A stretch of 64,000 nucleotides of DNA from an uncultured Planctomycetota bacterium (GTDB lineage: Bacteria; Planctomycetota; Phycisphaerae; SM23-33), in contig CAITIS010000134.1 of the NCBI GenBank assembly GCA_903892515.1, positions 116,620 to 180,619 of the forward strand, written 5' to 3'. Below are positions 16,741-25,848 of this stretch, one piece after another; position 1 is the first letter of the stretch, and every line of letters starts with the position of its first letter. The translations under genes were made by a program, and so were the position numbers. The notes beneath the pieces were generated by a model. That model had not been told where the DNA came from. It did no database searches and saw only the letters and a program-made list of their open reading frames with translations.

Positions 16741-18894
16741 ATGAAAGACTTTTTTCGATCCTTACAGTACCTCAAGCGGTATCGCGTCCGCATTGGCATC
16801 GGCATGGTGTGCGTGGTGCTCATTGCCGGCATCTGGGGCGGCGGGCTGGGGCTGCTGCTGCCCGGGGCCAAGATCCTGGTGGACCCCGAAGGCCTGCATG
16901 GCTGGGTGTATCGCGAGTTCGCCCAGGACCGCTTGAATACGACGCTGGTTCGCAAGAGCATGCGCGACGACCGCAATTTCTATGAGCAGCACCTCAACTC
17001 GGTGCTCGAGGTCTCCGGCGTCAAGAAGCACGACAAGGCCTGCGACCTCAAGACCGGCGAGTGGGTAGTTGGACGCGTCGGCCCCGGAGGCCAGGTCGAG
17101 CCGCTGGATGATCGGCAGATGGTCCGATACTTGAGCCAGCTGCCGCTGGAGCAGGCCAGCACGCTAAGCGTCTTTGACCCCGACAGCGGCAAGTTCCACC
17201 AGGTGACGGTCCAGCCGGTGGAAAAGCCCACGGCGCTGGCCCGGGCCGAGCAGAAGGTTGTGATCGGGGCACTGACGTGGGTGCATGAACCGCAGAACGA
17301 TGCCCAGCGACTGCCCATGTTCGTCTGGCTGCTGGTGCTGGTGGCGGTGCTGACGCTCATTCGCGGCTTCCTGACCTTCCTGCAGGAATACCTGGTCGGC
17401 ACGGCCATTGCCCGCGGCATCATGGACCTGCGCTGCGAAAACTACAACAAGGTGCTGCACCTGCCCACCACGTTCTTCTCCGAAAAGGGAGCCACCGACG
17501 CCATGAGCCGCTTCCTGCAGGACATCGGCGAGTTGTCGCGCGGGCAGAATATCCTGCTGGGCAAGACGCTGGTGGAGCCCTTCAAGGCCGCTGCTGTGCT
17601 GGTGGTGGCTCTGAAACTGAACTGGCAACTGACGCTGCTGACGGTCATCGCCGGGCCGCCGGCGTTCATCATGCTGCGCAAGCTGGGCAAGAGCATGCAC
17701 CGCGCCAGTAAGCGGGCATTGCAATCGGTCTCGCTGCTGCTGGGCGTGCTGGAAGAGACGCTCACCGGCATCCGCGTGGTCAAGGCCTACACCATGGAAG
17801 GGGCCGAGCGGAAGCGATTCTTCAACGTCAACCGGCAATTGCTCAAGCAGCAGTACAAGATGGAACGGCTGGACGCGGTGGTCGGGCCGGCCATTGAAGC
17901 TTTGGGGCTGGTCTTTGGCCTGGTGGCTACCGGCCTGGCGGGGTATCTGGTGTTCGTGGGCTCGCCCTGGTTTGGCGGCAAGATGGACCCGCTGAAGTTC
18001 CTGGTGTGGCTGGGCACGCTCTTTGCGTTGTTTGACCCCGTGCGCAAGCTGGGCAAGATCGGCCCGAAGTTCCAGCAATCCGATGCCGCCGCCAAGCGCA
18101 TCTTTGAGCTGCTGGACACCACGCCCGAAAAGCAGGTAAAGAACGCCCCCACGCTGGGGCGGCACTGCCAGAGCATCGTGCTGGAGAACGTCAGCTTCCG
18201 CTACCCCTCGGCCAGTGATGACGCGGTCAAGAACGTCACGCTGACGATCAAGGCCGGCCAGAGCATCGCCTTTGTCGGGGCCAACGGCTCGGGCAAGACC
18301 ACGCTGGCGTCGATGCTGCCGCGGCTGCTGGACCCGACGGCCGGGCGGATTCTCATCGATGGCCACGACATCTCGCAGTACTCGATTCGCTCGCTGCGGC
18401 GACAGATCGGGCTGGTGACGCAGGACACGGTGATCTTCCACGCCACCATTGGCGAGAACATCGCCTACGGCCTGCGCCGGCCCAAGCAGGAGGCCGTGCT
18501 GCAAGCGGCCAGGAAGGCCTTCGTGGACGAGTTTACGCGGACGCTGCCCGATGGCTACAACACCATGGTGGGCGAGCACGGGGCGACGCTCTCGGGCGGG
18601 CAGAAGCAGCGGATCGCCATCGCCCGGGCGGTGCTGCGCGACCCGGCCATCCTGATCTTCGACGAAGCCCTCAGCCAGGTCGACGGCGAGAGCGAACAGC
18701 GGATCCATCAGACGCTGGCGGAGTTCTCCAAGGGGCGGACCACGCTGATGATTGCCCATCGCCTCCAGACGGTGCTGGAGGCGGACTTGGTGGCCGTGAT
18801 GGAGCAGGGGCGGATCACCGCCACTGGAAGGCACGAGCAATTGATCGAGAGCTGCAGCGCGTACCGGGCGCTCTTCCAGAACCAGTTGCAGTAG
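16741..18894 (+). CDS. ABC exporter half-transporter (MsbA/ABCB-like) with large extracytoplasmic insert
   Basis: A fused membrane and ATPase half-transporter. Walker A GANGSGKTT is near residues 513-521, the signature LSGGQ near 617-621 and Walker B ILIFDEAL near 637-644. The membrane domain has TM1 at about residues 18-42 and TM2 from about residue 190. Between them lies an insert of about 140 residues instead of the short loop of MsbA, making the protein 717 residues long. I chose ATG 16741 because MKDFFRSLQYLKRYR is a typical exporter start. The substrate may be lipid, polysaccharide precursor or drug. The dimer is probably homomeric, since no partner gene adjoins. Confidence 0.88.
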   Translation: MKDFFRSLQYLKRYRVRIGIGMVCVVLIAGIWGGGLGLLLPGAKILVDPEGLHGWVYREFAQDRLNTTLVRKSMRDDRNFYEQHLNSVLEVSGVKKHDKACDLKTGEWVVGRVGPGGQVEPLDDRQMVRYLSQLPLEQASTLSVFDPDSGKFHQVTVQPVEKPTALARAEQKVVIGALTWVHEPQNDAQRLPMFVWLLVLVAVLTLIRGFLTFLQEYLVGTAIARGIMDLRCENYNKVLHLPTTFFSEKGATDAMSRFLQDIGELSRGQNILLGKTLVEPFKAAAVLVVALKLNWQLTLLTVIAGPPAFIMLRKLGKSMHRASKRALQSVSLLLGVLEETLTGIRVVKAYTMEGAERKRFFNVNRQLLKQQYKMERLDAVVGPAIEALGLVFGLVATGLAGYLVFVGSPWFGGKMDPLKFLVWLGTLFALFDPVRKLGKIGPKFQQSDAAAKRIFELLDTTPEKQVKNAPTLGRHCQSIVLENVSFRYPSASDDAVKNVTLTIKAGQSIAFVGANGSGKTTLASMLPRLLDPTAGRILIDGHDISQYSIRSLRRQIGLVTQDTVIFHATIGENIAYGLRRPKQEAVLQAARKAFVDEFTRTLPDGYNTMVGEHGATLSGGQKQRIAIARAVLRDPAILIFDEALSQVDGESEQRIHQTLAEFSKGRTTLMIAHRLQTVLEADLVAVMEQGRITATGRHEQLIESCSAYRALFQNQLQ

Positions 18895-19018
18895 GCAGAG
18901 ATTCTCAGTAGAAAAAGCGCTAAGAATCGATGAAAAACTTGAAAGCCATGCTGAAAACTGCTGCAAGACCTGTGTTTGCACTATCTTACAAAAACTACAT
19001 GTTTCAGCTGATATCGGC

Positions 19019-19046
19019 TTGATTTCTCAGCGAAGGATCTTATAAT
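19019..19046 (+). promoter_or_regulatory. Strong sigma-70-type promoter of a putative small RNA
   Basis: TTGATT (19019-19024), a 16-bp spacer and TATAAT (19041-19046) form the clearest two-part promoter in the window. No open reading frame with a ribosome site follows. Confidence 0.65.
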
Positions 19047-19051
19047 AACCT

Positions 19052-19194
19052 GTAACTCGTGGTGGTCCTGAAGGAGCAGTTGGGACCATAACGAAGATCG
19101 GTTTGACCCCCTTTCGGACCGGTTTCCCCCGGCCGGTTCGAATGCCGAAGGCGGTGCCAGCCGTCTCCCCCCGCGGCTGGCCCGCCGTTTTTTT
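19052..19194 (+). ncRNA. Putative structured small RNA of about 143 nt
   Basis: The segment lies between a strong promoter and a strong intrinsic terminator. Its 5' part forms a 12-bp helix with one mismatch (TCGTGGTGGTCC, 19057-19068, with GGACCATAACGA, 19083-19094) around a 14-nt purine-rich loop. A second stem pairs CGGTTTG with CGGACCG (near 19099-19121). The 3' part is the terminator hairpin. I could not assign it to 6S, SRP, tmRNA or RNase P RNA. A second small hairpin (CTCGTTC/GAACGAG) lies beyond it near 19238-19258. Confidence 0.55.
19150..19194 (+). terminator. Intrinsic terminator of the small RNA
   Basis: GGCGG-T-GCCAGCCG pairs with CGGCTGGC-CCGCC, a 13-bp stem with one bulged T and a 10-nt loop, followed by GTTTTTTT (19187-19194). 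Confidence 0.85.
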
Positions 19195-19286
19195 GCGCTG
19201 AAATAATCCCGCGGCAATCTCCGCGAACGCGACGCAGCTCGTTCATTCAAAGAACGAGACTGCCACGTAGACAAAGAGCAGGCAAG

Positions 19287-19327
19287 AAATGCAAAAGGCA
19301 CGGACATGATCCGTGCCTTTTGCATTT
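19287..19327. terminator. Perfect 18-bp inverted repeat, bidirectional terminator
   Basis: AAATGCAAAAGGCACGGA (19287-19304) and its exact complement (19310-19327) enclose a 5-nt loop. It lies 75 nt past the stop of the response regulator on the minus strand and downstream of the small RNA on the plus strand, so it can stop transcription from both sides. The U-rich bases are inside the arms. Confidence 0.75.
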
Positions 19328-19401
19328 GTGTACTTTTGCTGCTGTTCAATCCGCATCCGCAGATTTCGCAGATCGCGCAGATATCGTCACTCGCACATGG
19401 C

Positions 19402-20079
19402 CTATCTGCCCTTTTCCGACTGCACCCACTGCACGGCGTACTGCAGCAGTTCGGTGGCGTTCTGGAGCTTGAGCTTGCGTTTGATGTTGGCGCGGTGGCT
19501 TTCGACGGTCTTGATGCTGCGGTTGAGCCGCTGCGAAATCTGCCGCGTCGTCAGCCCATGGCCGATGAATTCAAAGACCTCCAGCTCGCGGTCCGACAGC
19601 CGTTCGATCGACATGCCGTCGGTGCCGGGCCGGCCTTCGACGAGCTTGCTGAGCATCTTGCTGGCCATGCGGTCCGACAGGTACACCTGCCCGGAGAGCA
19701 CCTGGCGAATGGCCTGGATGAGTCGCTCGGTGGCCTCTTCCTTGGTGACGTACCCGCGGGCGCCGGCGCGCAGCACGCGCTCGGCGTAGAAACTCTCCTG
19801 GTGCATCGACAGCACCAGCACCGGCAGGCGCGGATGCCGAATCTTGATGTCCTTGATCAGCTCGATGCCGTTGGTCTCGCGCAGTGAAATATCCACCAGG
19901 GCGATGTCCGGCTGGAGCTTCTCGATGGCGTCTAAGGCGCCGGCAGCATCCTCGGCCCCGCCGGCCACGTACATATCCGCCTCCTGCCCGATCAATTGAG
20001 TCAACCCCTGCCGCACGATGGGATGATCGTCGACGACCAGAACTTTGCGCCGACCGTTTTCGACTTCAACTTTTGACAT
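19402..20079 (-). CDS. NarL/FixJ-family response regulator
   Basis: A two-domain transcription regulator. The receiver domain (residues 12-130) has VVDDHP with the acidic pair and Asp63 (ALVDISL) as phosphorylation site. The C-terminal LuxR-type helix-turn-helix (about 157-215) has LSDRELEVFEFIGHGLTTRQ and the recognition helix SIKTVESHRANIKRKL. I chose the ATG at 20079, which gives 225 residues, the usual length; the longer frame upstream runs through the intergenic region. No histidine kinase is adjacent, so the partner is unknown. It is transcribed divergently from the esterase. Confidence 0.92.
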   Translation of the reverse strand: MSKVEVENGRRKVLVVDDHPIVRQGLTQLIGQEADMYVAGGAEDAAGALDAIEKLQPDIALVDISLRETNGIELIKDIKIRHPRLPVLVLSMHQESFYAERVLRAGARGYVTKEEATERLIQAIRQVLSGQVYLSDRMASKMLSKLVEGRPGTDGMSIERLSDRELEVFEFIGHGLTTRQISQRLNRSIKTVESHRANIKRKLKLQNATELLQYAVQWVQSEKGR

Positions 20080-20150
20080 GTTTTTTCCATCCTCAAAAGG
20101 ACGCCGCCGACACCCCGCCAGCGGCGATTGCCACGGGAGAGATTCTACTC

Positions 20151-20176
20151 CCCTAATGCCATTAGTGGTATTAGGG
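20151..20176. promoter_or_regulatory. 26-bp imperfect palindrome upstream of the response regulator
   Basis: CCCTAATGCCA-TTAG-TGGTATTAGGG (spaced here for reading) is symmetrical except one G/T pair. It overlaps a second small palindrome, TAGGG-CAAAA-CCCTA (20172-20186). It lies 72 bp before the regulator start and 200 bp before the divergent esterase. A dimeric LuxR-type regulator binding its own promoter is a plausible reading. Confidence 0.5.
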
Positions 20177-20362
20177 CAAAACCCTACATTTCTCCTAGGC
20201 CAAACCCCGCCCGGGATTCCTTCATTCTTCGTACGCCTGCCACGCCCGCACAGAACCATCAGGCACGACATTAAGCCAATCATAGGCTGGCTGAATCCCC
20301 GCTGCCAATTCGGCCAGGATTTTAGCTCCCAGAGTGCTGAGGCGACGCCGTGCAGGGGAGGA

Positions 20363-20368
20363 TATAAT
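20363..20368 (+). promoter_or_regulatory. -10 box of a probable leaderless esterase promoter
   Basis: TATAAT is followed by 6 nt (CTGGCC) and then ATG at 20375, the same spacing as at parA. The only purine-rich stretch (GGGGAGG, 20356-20362) lies upstream of the -10 box and would not be transcribed. Confidence 0.6.
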
Positions 20369-20374
20369 CTGGCC

Positions 20375-21745
20375 ATGATGATCACATACCCGCGTCGTGC
20401 GTTCGTGATTGTTCTACTGGCGGCTCTGTGCCTTTGCGTCCCGGCCTTAGCGGCTGAACCGGCGTCGGCCCCGGCCTCGCCAGCTTCGAGAGCGGCCTCC
20501 ACGCCCTCGACCATGCGCCAGTGGGAAGAGATCTCGCGCCGCTTCAGCGAGCAGGATGTAGCCAAGTGGACCGCCCGTGAGGTCGATGGCAAGAACTGCC
20601 TGATCTCGCCGGTGATGGAGCGACCCGTCGGCGACGAGATCAACCACTACCGCGTGAACGTAACCTTCGAGGGCGGCCAGGTGGATGTCAGCGTCTTGCA
20701 CGCGGGCAGCCCGATTCTGGCTGAAGCCCTGAAACTGCCGTACCTGCACAGCCCGTTTGTCCCAGCCACCAGCGGCCAGGACGTGGCCGTCACTTCACCC
20801 TACAGCGGCGAACGCTGCAGTTGGATCATCCTCCGGCCATCGAGTGACGCCAGGATTCACCAGGTGAATTACTCCTGCTGGCGGGCCAAGGGCACGCTGT
20901 ATGGCCACGAAGCCCGGACGTTCGACTTCGACGGCGGCAAGCTGCGGTACCGGCTGATGTATCCGCGCGATTATGACCCCAAGAAGGCCTACCCGCTGGT
21001 GCTATCGGTGCACGGCTCGGGCGGCTCCGGCAGCGACAACGCCAAGAACATGGAAATGGTCATCCTGGGCACGTACCTGTTCACGCACTACTACAACGAT
21101 CCCGAGCTGGCGTGCTTCAGCATCGTGCCGCAGATCCCCGGCTCGCCCGATGCGATTCCGCCGGGATACTTCCCCAAGGGCGACAAGGGCAAGCCCACGC
21201 CGCCGTATCACTCCGACTGGGCGGCGGTGAACGAGAATGGCTGGTACGTGCAGGCGACGCTGGCGCTGATCCAAAGCCTGCTGAAAGACCCCAGCATGCA
21301 CATCGACCCCGACCGCGTGTACTACTCGGGTTTTTCGCTGGGCGGCAAGGGGTGCTGGGAATTCCTGAAGGCCGGGCGCGATGTCTTTGCCGGCGCGTTG
21401 TGCGGCGCGGGCTGGGCCATCGGCTCGCCCGCCCAGCCGGTCGAGGGTGTCCTGGCCGAGCGGCTCAAACTGGAGGTGCAGCGGTATAAGCACATCCCGG
21501 TGATGATCGTGGCCGGGGAGAAGGACCCGATGATGCGCCCCGGCAGCATAGCAGTGAACAAGGAACTGCAAGCCCAGGGCGGCAAGAGCACGTACATCGA
21601 GGTTCCCGGCGCCGACCATGTCGGCTCGAACGCGGGCGCGTGGGGACAGATCAAGAACCTGCAATGGCTCTTCCAGCAGAACCGCGCGAAGAACCCCGCC
21701 CCCGGCCCCGACCCGTTCCCCAAGGGCGAGTACGGCAATCCGTAA
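20375..21745 (+). CDS. Secreted alpha/beta hydrolase (esterase/PHB depolymerase-like)
   Basis: A signal peptide (residues 1 to about 27, ending ALAA) is followed by an N-terminal domain of about 190 residues and a catalytic alpha/beta hydrolase domain. The oxyanion region VLSVHGSGGSGSDN, the nucleophile Ser321 in GFSLGG and a late GADHVGSNAG with the catalytic His are visible; an Asp in AGEKDPM near residue 375 could be the acid. Length 456 residues. It probably cleaves esters outside the cytoplasm, but the substrate is not evident. A second ATG directly follows the first. Confidence 0.83.
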   Translation: MMITYPRRAFVIVLLAALCLCVPALAAEPASAPASPASRAASTPSTMRQWEEISRRFSEQDVAKWTAREVDGKNCLISPVMERPVGDEINHYRVNVTFEGGQVDVSVLHAGSPILAEALKLPYLHSPFVPATSGQDVAVTSPYSGERCSWIILRPSSDARIHQVNYSCWRAKGTLYGHEARTFDFDGGKLRYRLMYPRDYDPKKAYPLVLSVHGSGGSGSDNAKNMEMVILGTYLFTHYYNDPELACFSIVPQIPGSPDAIPPGYFPKGDKGKPTPPYHSDWAAVNENGWYVQATLALIQSLLKDPSMHIDPDRVYYSGFSLGGKGCWEFLKAGRDVFAGALCGAGWAIGSPAQPVEGVLAERLKLEVQRYKHIPVMIVAGEKDPMMRPGSIAVNKELQAQGGKSTYIEVPGADHVGSNAGAWGQIKNLQWLFQQNRAKNPAPGPDPFPKGEYGNP

Positions 21746-22334
21746 AGACGTTCACCGCCGAGGCCGCAAAGGACGCAGAGAAACTGCTTTTCACCACAAA
21801 GGCCACGAAGGAAACTGCTGCGCCACAAAGGACACGAAGACAGCATTCGAGTAATTGCCAGAAAAGCCAGTAGGGTCCGCAGGTCCCTCGCGCCGTTGCG
21901 AGGGTTCTGCGGACGGGACGCCACGCCGCCCGTCCGCAGGACCCCCCGCAAGACTACGCGGCGGAACCTGCGGACCCTACCGGGTTGCAAATCCAGCAAG
22001 CCGTAGGGTGGGCCGAGCGTCGTCTTGCGAGCCCCACCACCGGAACCCGCCAGAAGCTATGGCGCTAATTCTGGCGGCATCGTCGTCGCCTGAGCCAACC
22101 AAGAGAATCAATGCGGTATTGAAGGCCCTGTGCATTTCGCCAGGTTCTTTTGCCATGACCCCTGGATGGTGGGACTCGCAACAGCGCTCGGCCCACCCTA
22201 CTTTCTCGGCCCACCCTACCGCTTTCGACAGCTCTTCTTGGTGATCTTCGTGTCCTGCTCTTTGTGCCTTTGTGGTCCGGCCTTTGCCTTTCTCGCGTGA
22301 CCTCCGTGCTCTCTGTGGCGAAGACGTCTTCCGC
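21746..22334. repeat. 589-bp spacer with palindromes between convergent genes
   Basis: It begins with GCCGAGGCCGCAAAGGACGCAG-like 9-bp periodic units (21750-21850), whose complement returns near 22229-22330, so the spacer is an inverted repeat overall. Inside lie a class B pair facing each other (21871-21917 and 21930-21980), a GTAGGGTGGGCCGAGCG element near 22003 and its inverted partner ending near 22200. About 130 bp around 22040-22160 are non-repetitive and not recognised. Confidence 0.7.
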
Positions 22335-23807
22335 TCACATCGGCAGGCTGGCCAGCGCGGGCATGAGGCCGAAGTAGATCAGCAGCACCACCAGCGCCGC
22401 CAGCGTCAGGTGCGTCAGCAGCAGCTGCGGCGAGGGCTGGAGAAGAGCCGACGGGGCCGTCGAGGTCGCGAACTGGTCGGGCGATTCTGCCTCCTCGCGC
22501 TGGTAGAGCGTCCCCAGCACTCGCAGGTAATAGAACAGCCCGATGCCTGAGTTGATGACCAGGCACACCGCCGGCAGCCACAGGGCGTTTCGCACGCCCG
22601 AAGCGAGCACGTAGAATTTGCCCAGGAAACCGGCCGTCAGGGGAATGCCCGCCAGCGACAGCAGCATGAGCGAGAACACGCCCGCCAGCACGGGCCTGCG
22701 CCACGCCAGGCCGCGATAGTCCTCCACGTGCTGGGCCTCGCGGCCATTTTCGCTGGCGGCGCACACGCAGCCAAAGGCCCCCAGGATGCTCACGGCGTGG
22801 GCGAGCATGTAATAGAAGACGGCCTGGCGATCCAGGGCCGCCCCCGCCGCCATCGGCAGCACCGCCAGCAGGCAGTAGCCCATGTGGGCGATGGACGAGT
22901 ACGCCAGCAGCCGCTTGATGTTGGGCTGGCGCAAGGCCAGCAGGTTGCCCGTGAACATGGAGGCGATGGCCAGCACCAGCAGGCCATAGAACACGCCGTT
23001 CCGCACGCCGGGCGTGCCGGTCAGCGTCACCCCGGCCAGCCGCACCATGAACGCCATCGCCCCGGCCTTGGACACGCTGCCCACCAGCGCCGACACCGGG
23101 GCAGGGGAGCCTTGGTACACGTCGGGCGTCCATACGTGCATGGGCGCCAGGCCCAGCTTAAAGCCCATGGCCACCAGCACCAGGGCGATGCCGGCGTATA
23201 GCGCAATGGTGTCGGGGTGCCCGGCCAGCAGCGGCCCAGCCAGGCCCGAGAGCCGCAAGCTGGCGGTGTGGAAGTACAGCAGGGCCAGGCCAAACAGCAG
23301 CAGGGCCGACGACGTGCCGGCCAGGACCAGGTACTTGATGCCCGCCTCGATGGAGATGGCCTGGTCGCGCCGGTATGCGGCCAGGGCGAACAGGCTCACC
23401 GACAGCAACTCCAGGCCCAGGAACACCGTGGCGAAGTGATCGGCCGCCGCCAACACGGCCGCACCCGTGGCCGACAGCAGCACCAGCACGTAGAACTCCT
23501 CCGCCTGCACGGCCAGCGGGCGGAAGTACTCAAAGCCCAGCAGGCACACCACCAGGGCCGAACCGAAAATGATGCCCCAGAATGCCAGGGCCCAGGAATC
23601 GATCGCCAGCAAGTTCAGCAGGTCGCCGCTGGCCGGGGCGCCGGGCCAGGTCATCGGGATGGCCGCCAAGGCGGCGGCCAGCACCAGCACGCTCCAGGCC
23701 GAGGCGAAGGCGTGGCTGCGGCAAACCGCCAGCGCCAGCAGCAGCACCACCGCGCCGCCGGCGGTAATCAACATCGGCCCCAACGCCAGCAGGTCACGGG
23801 TCATCAT
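22335..23807 (-). CDS. nuoN: NADH-quinone oxidoreductase subunit N
   Basis: An antiporter-like membrane subunit of complex I that takes part in proton translocation. About 14 hydrophobic helices fill the 490 residues. The family segment HVWTPDVYQGSPAPVSALVG with its Lys-rich neighbourhood, and ALRQPNIKRLLAYSSIAHMG, are intact. The start is the first of two adjacent ATGs, 6 nt after GGAGG. It is the last gene of the nuo operon and is separated from nuoM by 538 bp of repeats. Confidence 0.95.
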   Translation of the reverse strand: MMTRDLLALGPMLITAGGAVVLLLALAVCRSHAFASAWSVLVLAAALAAIPMTWPGAPASGDLLNLLAIDSWALAFWGIIFGSALVVCLLGFEYFRPLAVQAEEFYVLVLLSATGAAVLAAADHFATVFLGLELLSVSLFALAAYRRDQAISIEAGIKYLVLAGTSSALLLFGLALLYFHTASLRLSGLAGPLLAGHPDTIALYAGIALVLVAMGFKLGLAPMHVWTPDVYQGSPAPVSALVGSVSKAGAMAFMVRLAGVTLTGTPGVRNGVFYGLLVLAIASMFTGNLLALRQPNIKRLLAYSSIAHMGYCLLAVLPMAAGAALDRQAVFYYMLAHAVSILGAFGCVCAASENGREAQHVEDYRGLAWRRPVLAGVFSLMLLSLAGIPLTAGFLGKFYVLASGVRNALWLPAVCLVINSGIGLFYYLRVLGTLYQREEAESPDQFATSTAPSALLQPSPQLLLTHLTLAALVVLLIYFGLMPALASLPM

Positions 23808-24345
23808 GCGTGGCCTCCGGTGCGTGGGCGGGCTTTTCGGCCCCGGAGGGGCCAAGGAATGTAGCCACGGGTGAAGCGTCGGCCGGCGCAGCCGCCCGAC
23901 GCGAAACCCGTGGTCGAGTTCCTCTTTCCTCTTCGCCCCGGCGGGGCGAAGGAATCAGGTACACATGCACGTGCTGAAATCGCTTCCTCCGCCCCTCCGG
24001 GGCGGAACTCAGGACGACTTGCACCACGGGTTGCGCTGCGACCACCTTCGGCGGTCTGCGCTCCACCCGTGGCTACATCCCTTTGCCCCTCCAGGGCAAA
24101 CGACACGACCTCGGCGGTGTCGACAAATGCCACAACCCCGAAAGCGCCAGAGGCCACAGTCTGAGTCGCGCCGCGGTGGGGTGGCATAGTTTGAGTCGCG
24201 TCGTGTGCGACTCTAACTATGCCCGGCGCTGATGACCGCACCGGCTGAGCGCAGGACATAGCTAGCCTTGCCTTCGCCCAGCGAAGGCAAGGCAAGCTAT
24301 GGCACCCAGAGCGGCTCATGGCGCGGAATGTTGGGCACTGGTGCT
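23808..24345. repeat. 538-bp repeat-filled spacer between nuoM and nuoN
   Basis: A large foldback: GGCCCCGGAGGGGCC, GTAGCCACGGGTG and GCCCCGGCGGGGC-type palindromes (23838-23950) have counterparts in GCCCCTCCGGGGC and CACCCGTGGCTAC (23988-24095). A GGTGGCATAGTTTGAGTC / GACTCTAACTATG element is at about 24179-24222. An AGCTAGCCTTGCCTTCGC / GCGAAGGCAAGGCAAGCTATG element is at about 24260-24305. No gene is visible. Confidence 0.65.
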
Positions 24346-25848
24346 TCATGGGTCCTCGATCTGGGATTGTTGCATCAGACTATTAAAGGTTCGGCTGTGC
24401 TTGATTGTGCTGTTGAACGTGTCGAACACGTTTTTGGGGTACACGCCCAGGTAGATCAGCAGCACGATCAGCACCGCCAGCACGCCCAGTTCCGTGCGGC
24501 GCAGGTCCGCGGCCCGCACCTTCTCCCGGCCATGGAAGACCTGCTGCATCATCCACAGTGCATACACGGTGGCCAGCACGAGTCCGCCCGACGCCACGAT
24601 GGCCAGGACGGGGCTGACGTGAAAGACGCCGATCAGGATCAGGATCTCGCCCACGAAGCTGCCCATGCCCGGCAAGCCCAGGGCGGCCATGGCCAGGAAC
24701 ATGGCCGCCCCGCCCATGCGCGGGCAGCTGGCCCACAGCCCGCCCATGGCCCGCATGTCGCGGGTGTGCAGGCGGTCGGAGAGATAGCCCACAAGAATGA
24801 ACAACCCGCCCGTGCCCAGGCCGTGGCAGAGCATCTGCATGACCGCGCCTTGCCAGGCCAGTTCGTTGGGCGTAAAGATGCCCAGCAGCACGAAGCCCAT
24901 GTGGCTGACAGAGGTGTACGCCACCAGCCGCTTGAGGTCGAACTGGGCGAAGGAAAGCATCGCGCCGTACAGGATGCCGACGACGCCCAGCACGCGGGCG
25001 GCCGGGGCGAAGTCCAGCGCCGCCAGCGGGAACAGCAGCCAGAGGAATTGCAGCATGCCGTACGCGCCGGTCTTGAGCATCAGCCCGGCCAGGATGACGC
25101 TGCCGGCGGTGGGGGCCTCGGTGTGGGCGTCGGCCAGCCACGTGTGCAGCGGCACGGCCGGCAGCTTGACGGCAAAGGCGGCGAAGAATCCCAGCAGCAA
25201 CCCAAAGGCCACCGGCGAGGGCAGCGGCGTGTCGACAAGCCGGGCGACATCGAAGGTGTACGCGCCACTGCTCCGGCCATGCAGGAAGTACAGGGCCAGG
25301 ATCGCCAGCAGCATCAGCAACCCCGAGACCTGCGTAAACAGGAAGAACTTGATGGCGGCGTAGTGGCGGTTCTCGTGGCCCCAGACGTCGATGAGGAAGT
25401 ACATGGGCACGAGCATGACTTCCCAGAAGAAGTAAAACGCGAACAGGTCCATGGCCTGAAACACGCCCAGGATGCCGGCCAGGATGAGCAGCAGGTTGAA
25501 GTGGAAAAAGCCCACGCGCTGCGTGATGCCGCGCCACGAGACCGCCACCGACAGCACGCCCAGCAAAGCCGTCAGCAGCACCATCAGCACAGATAGGCCA
25601 TTGGGGGCCAAGTGCAGCGAGACGCCCAAGGCTGGGATCCACGGCAGGTTCAGTTCCAGCAGCGACCGCGCCGTTAGCGGGTCGATCGCCAGCCACTTCA
25701 TGTGCACCAGCCACAGCAGCACGGCCAGCGCCAGCGTCGCCAGCGTGCCCTGCATGGCCAGCGTGCGGACGGCGCGCGGACTGGCCTTGGCCAGCAGGCA
25801 CGCCAGGCCCGTCAGCAGCGGCACCAGGATGAGTGCCTCTGGGATCAT
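24346..25848 (-). CDS. nuoM: NADH-quinone oxidoreductase subunit M
   Basis: An antiporter-like subunit of complex I with about 14 transmembrane helices (500 residues). Conserved segments include [20 protein letters not shown] with the key Glu of helix 5, the [19 protein letters not shown] loop and [16 protein letters not shown]. The start ATG overlaps the nuoL stop by four bases (ATGA), so translation is coupled. Confidence 0.96.
   Translation of the reverse strand: MIPEALILVPLLTGLACLLAKASPRAVRTLAMQGTLATLALAVLLWLVHMKWLAIDPLTARSLLELNLPWIPALGVSLHLAPNGLSVLMVLLTALLGVLSVAVSWRGITQRVGFFHFNLLLILAGILGVFQAMDLFAFYFFWEVMLVPMYFLIDVWGHENRHYAAIKFFLFTQVSGLLMLLAILALYFLHGRSSGAYTFDVARLVDTPLPSPVAFGLLLGFFAAFAVKLPAVPLHTWLADAHTEAPTAGSVILAGLMLKTGAYGMLQFLWLLFPLAALDFAPAARVLGVVGILYGAMLSFAQFDLKRLVAYTSVSHMGFVLLGIFTPNELAWQGAVMQMLCHGLGTGGLFILVGYLSDRLHTRDMRAMGGLWASCPRMGGAAMFLAMAALGLPGMGSFVGEILILIGVFHVSPVLAIVASGGLVLATVYALWMMQQVFHGREKVRAADLRRTELGVLAVLIVLLIYLGVYPKNVFDTFNSTIKHSRTFNSLMQQSQIEDP

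Noticed and set aside
19064..19080. TCC-TGAA-GGA-GCAG as an SRP RNA apical loop
   Set aside because: The resemblance is limited to the loop. The outer helix pairs in a different register and the expected symmetric internal loop is missing one base, so I do not call 4.5S RNA.
19137..19143. TTCGAAT flanked by CGG and CCG, resembling a tRNA T-arm
   Set aside because: No acceptor stem, D-arm or anticodon arm can be placed around it. It lies inside the putative small RNA and the stem is only about 3 bp.
22040..22160. Possible transposase fragment in the spacer after the esterase gene
   Set aside because: The short frame starting MALILAASSSPEPTKRINAV has no motif I can tie to a transposase family; left unassigned.
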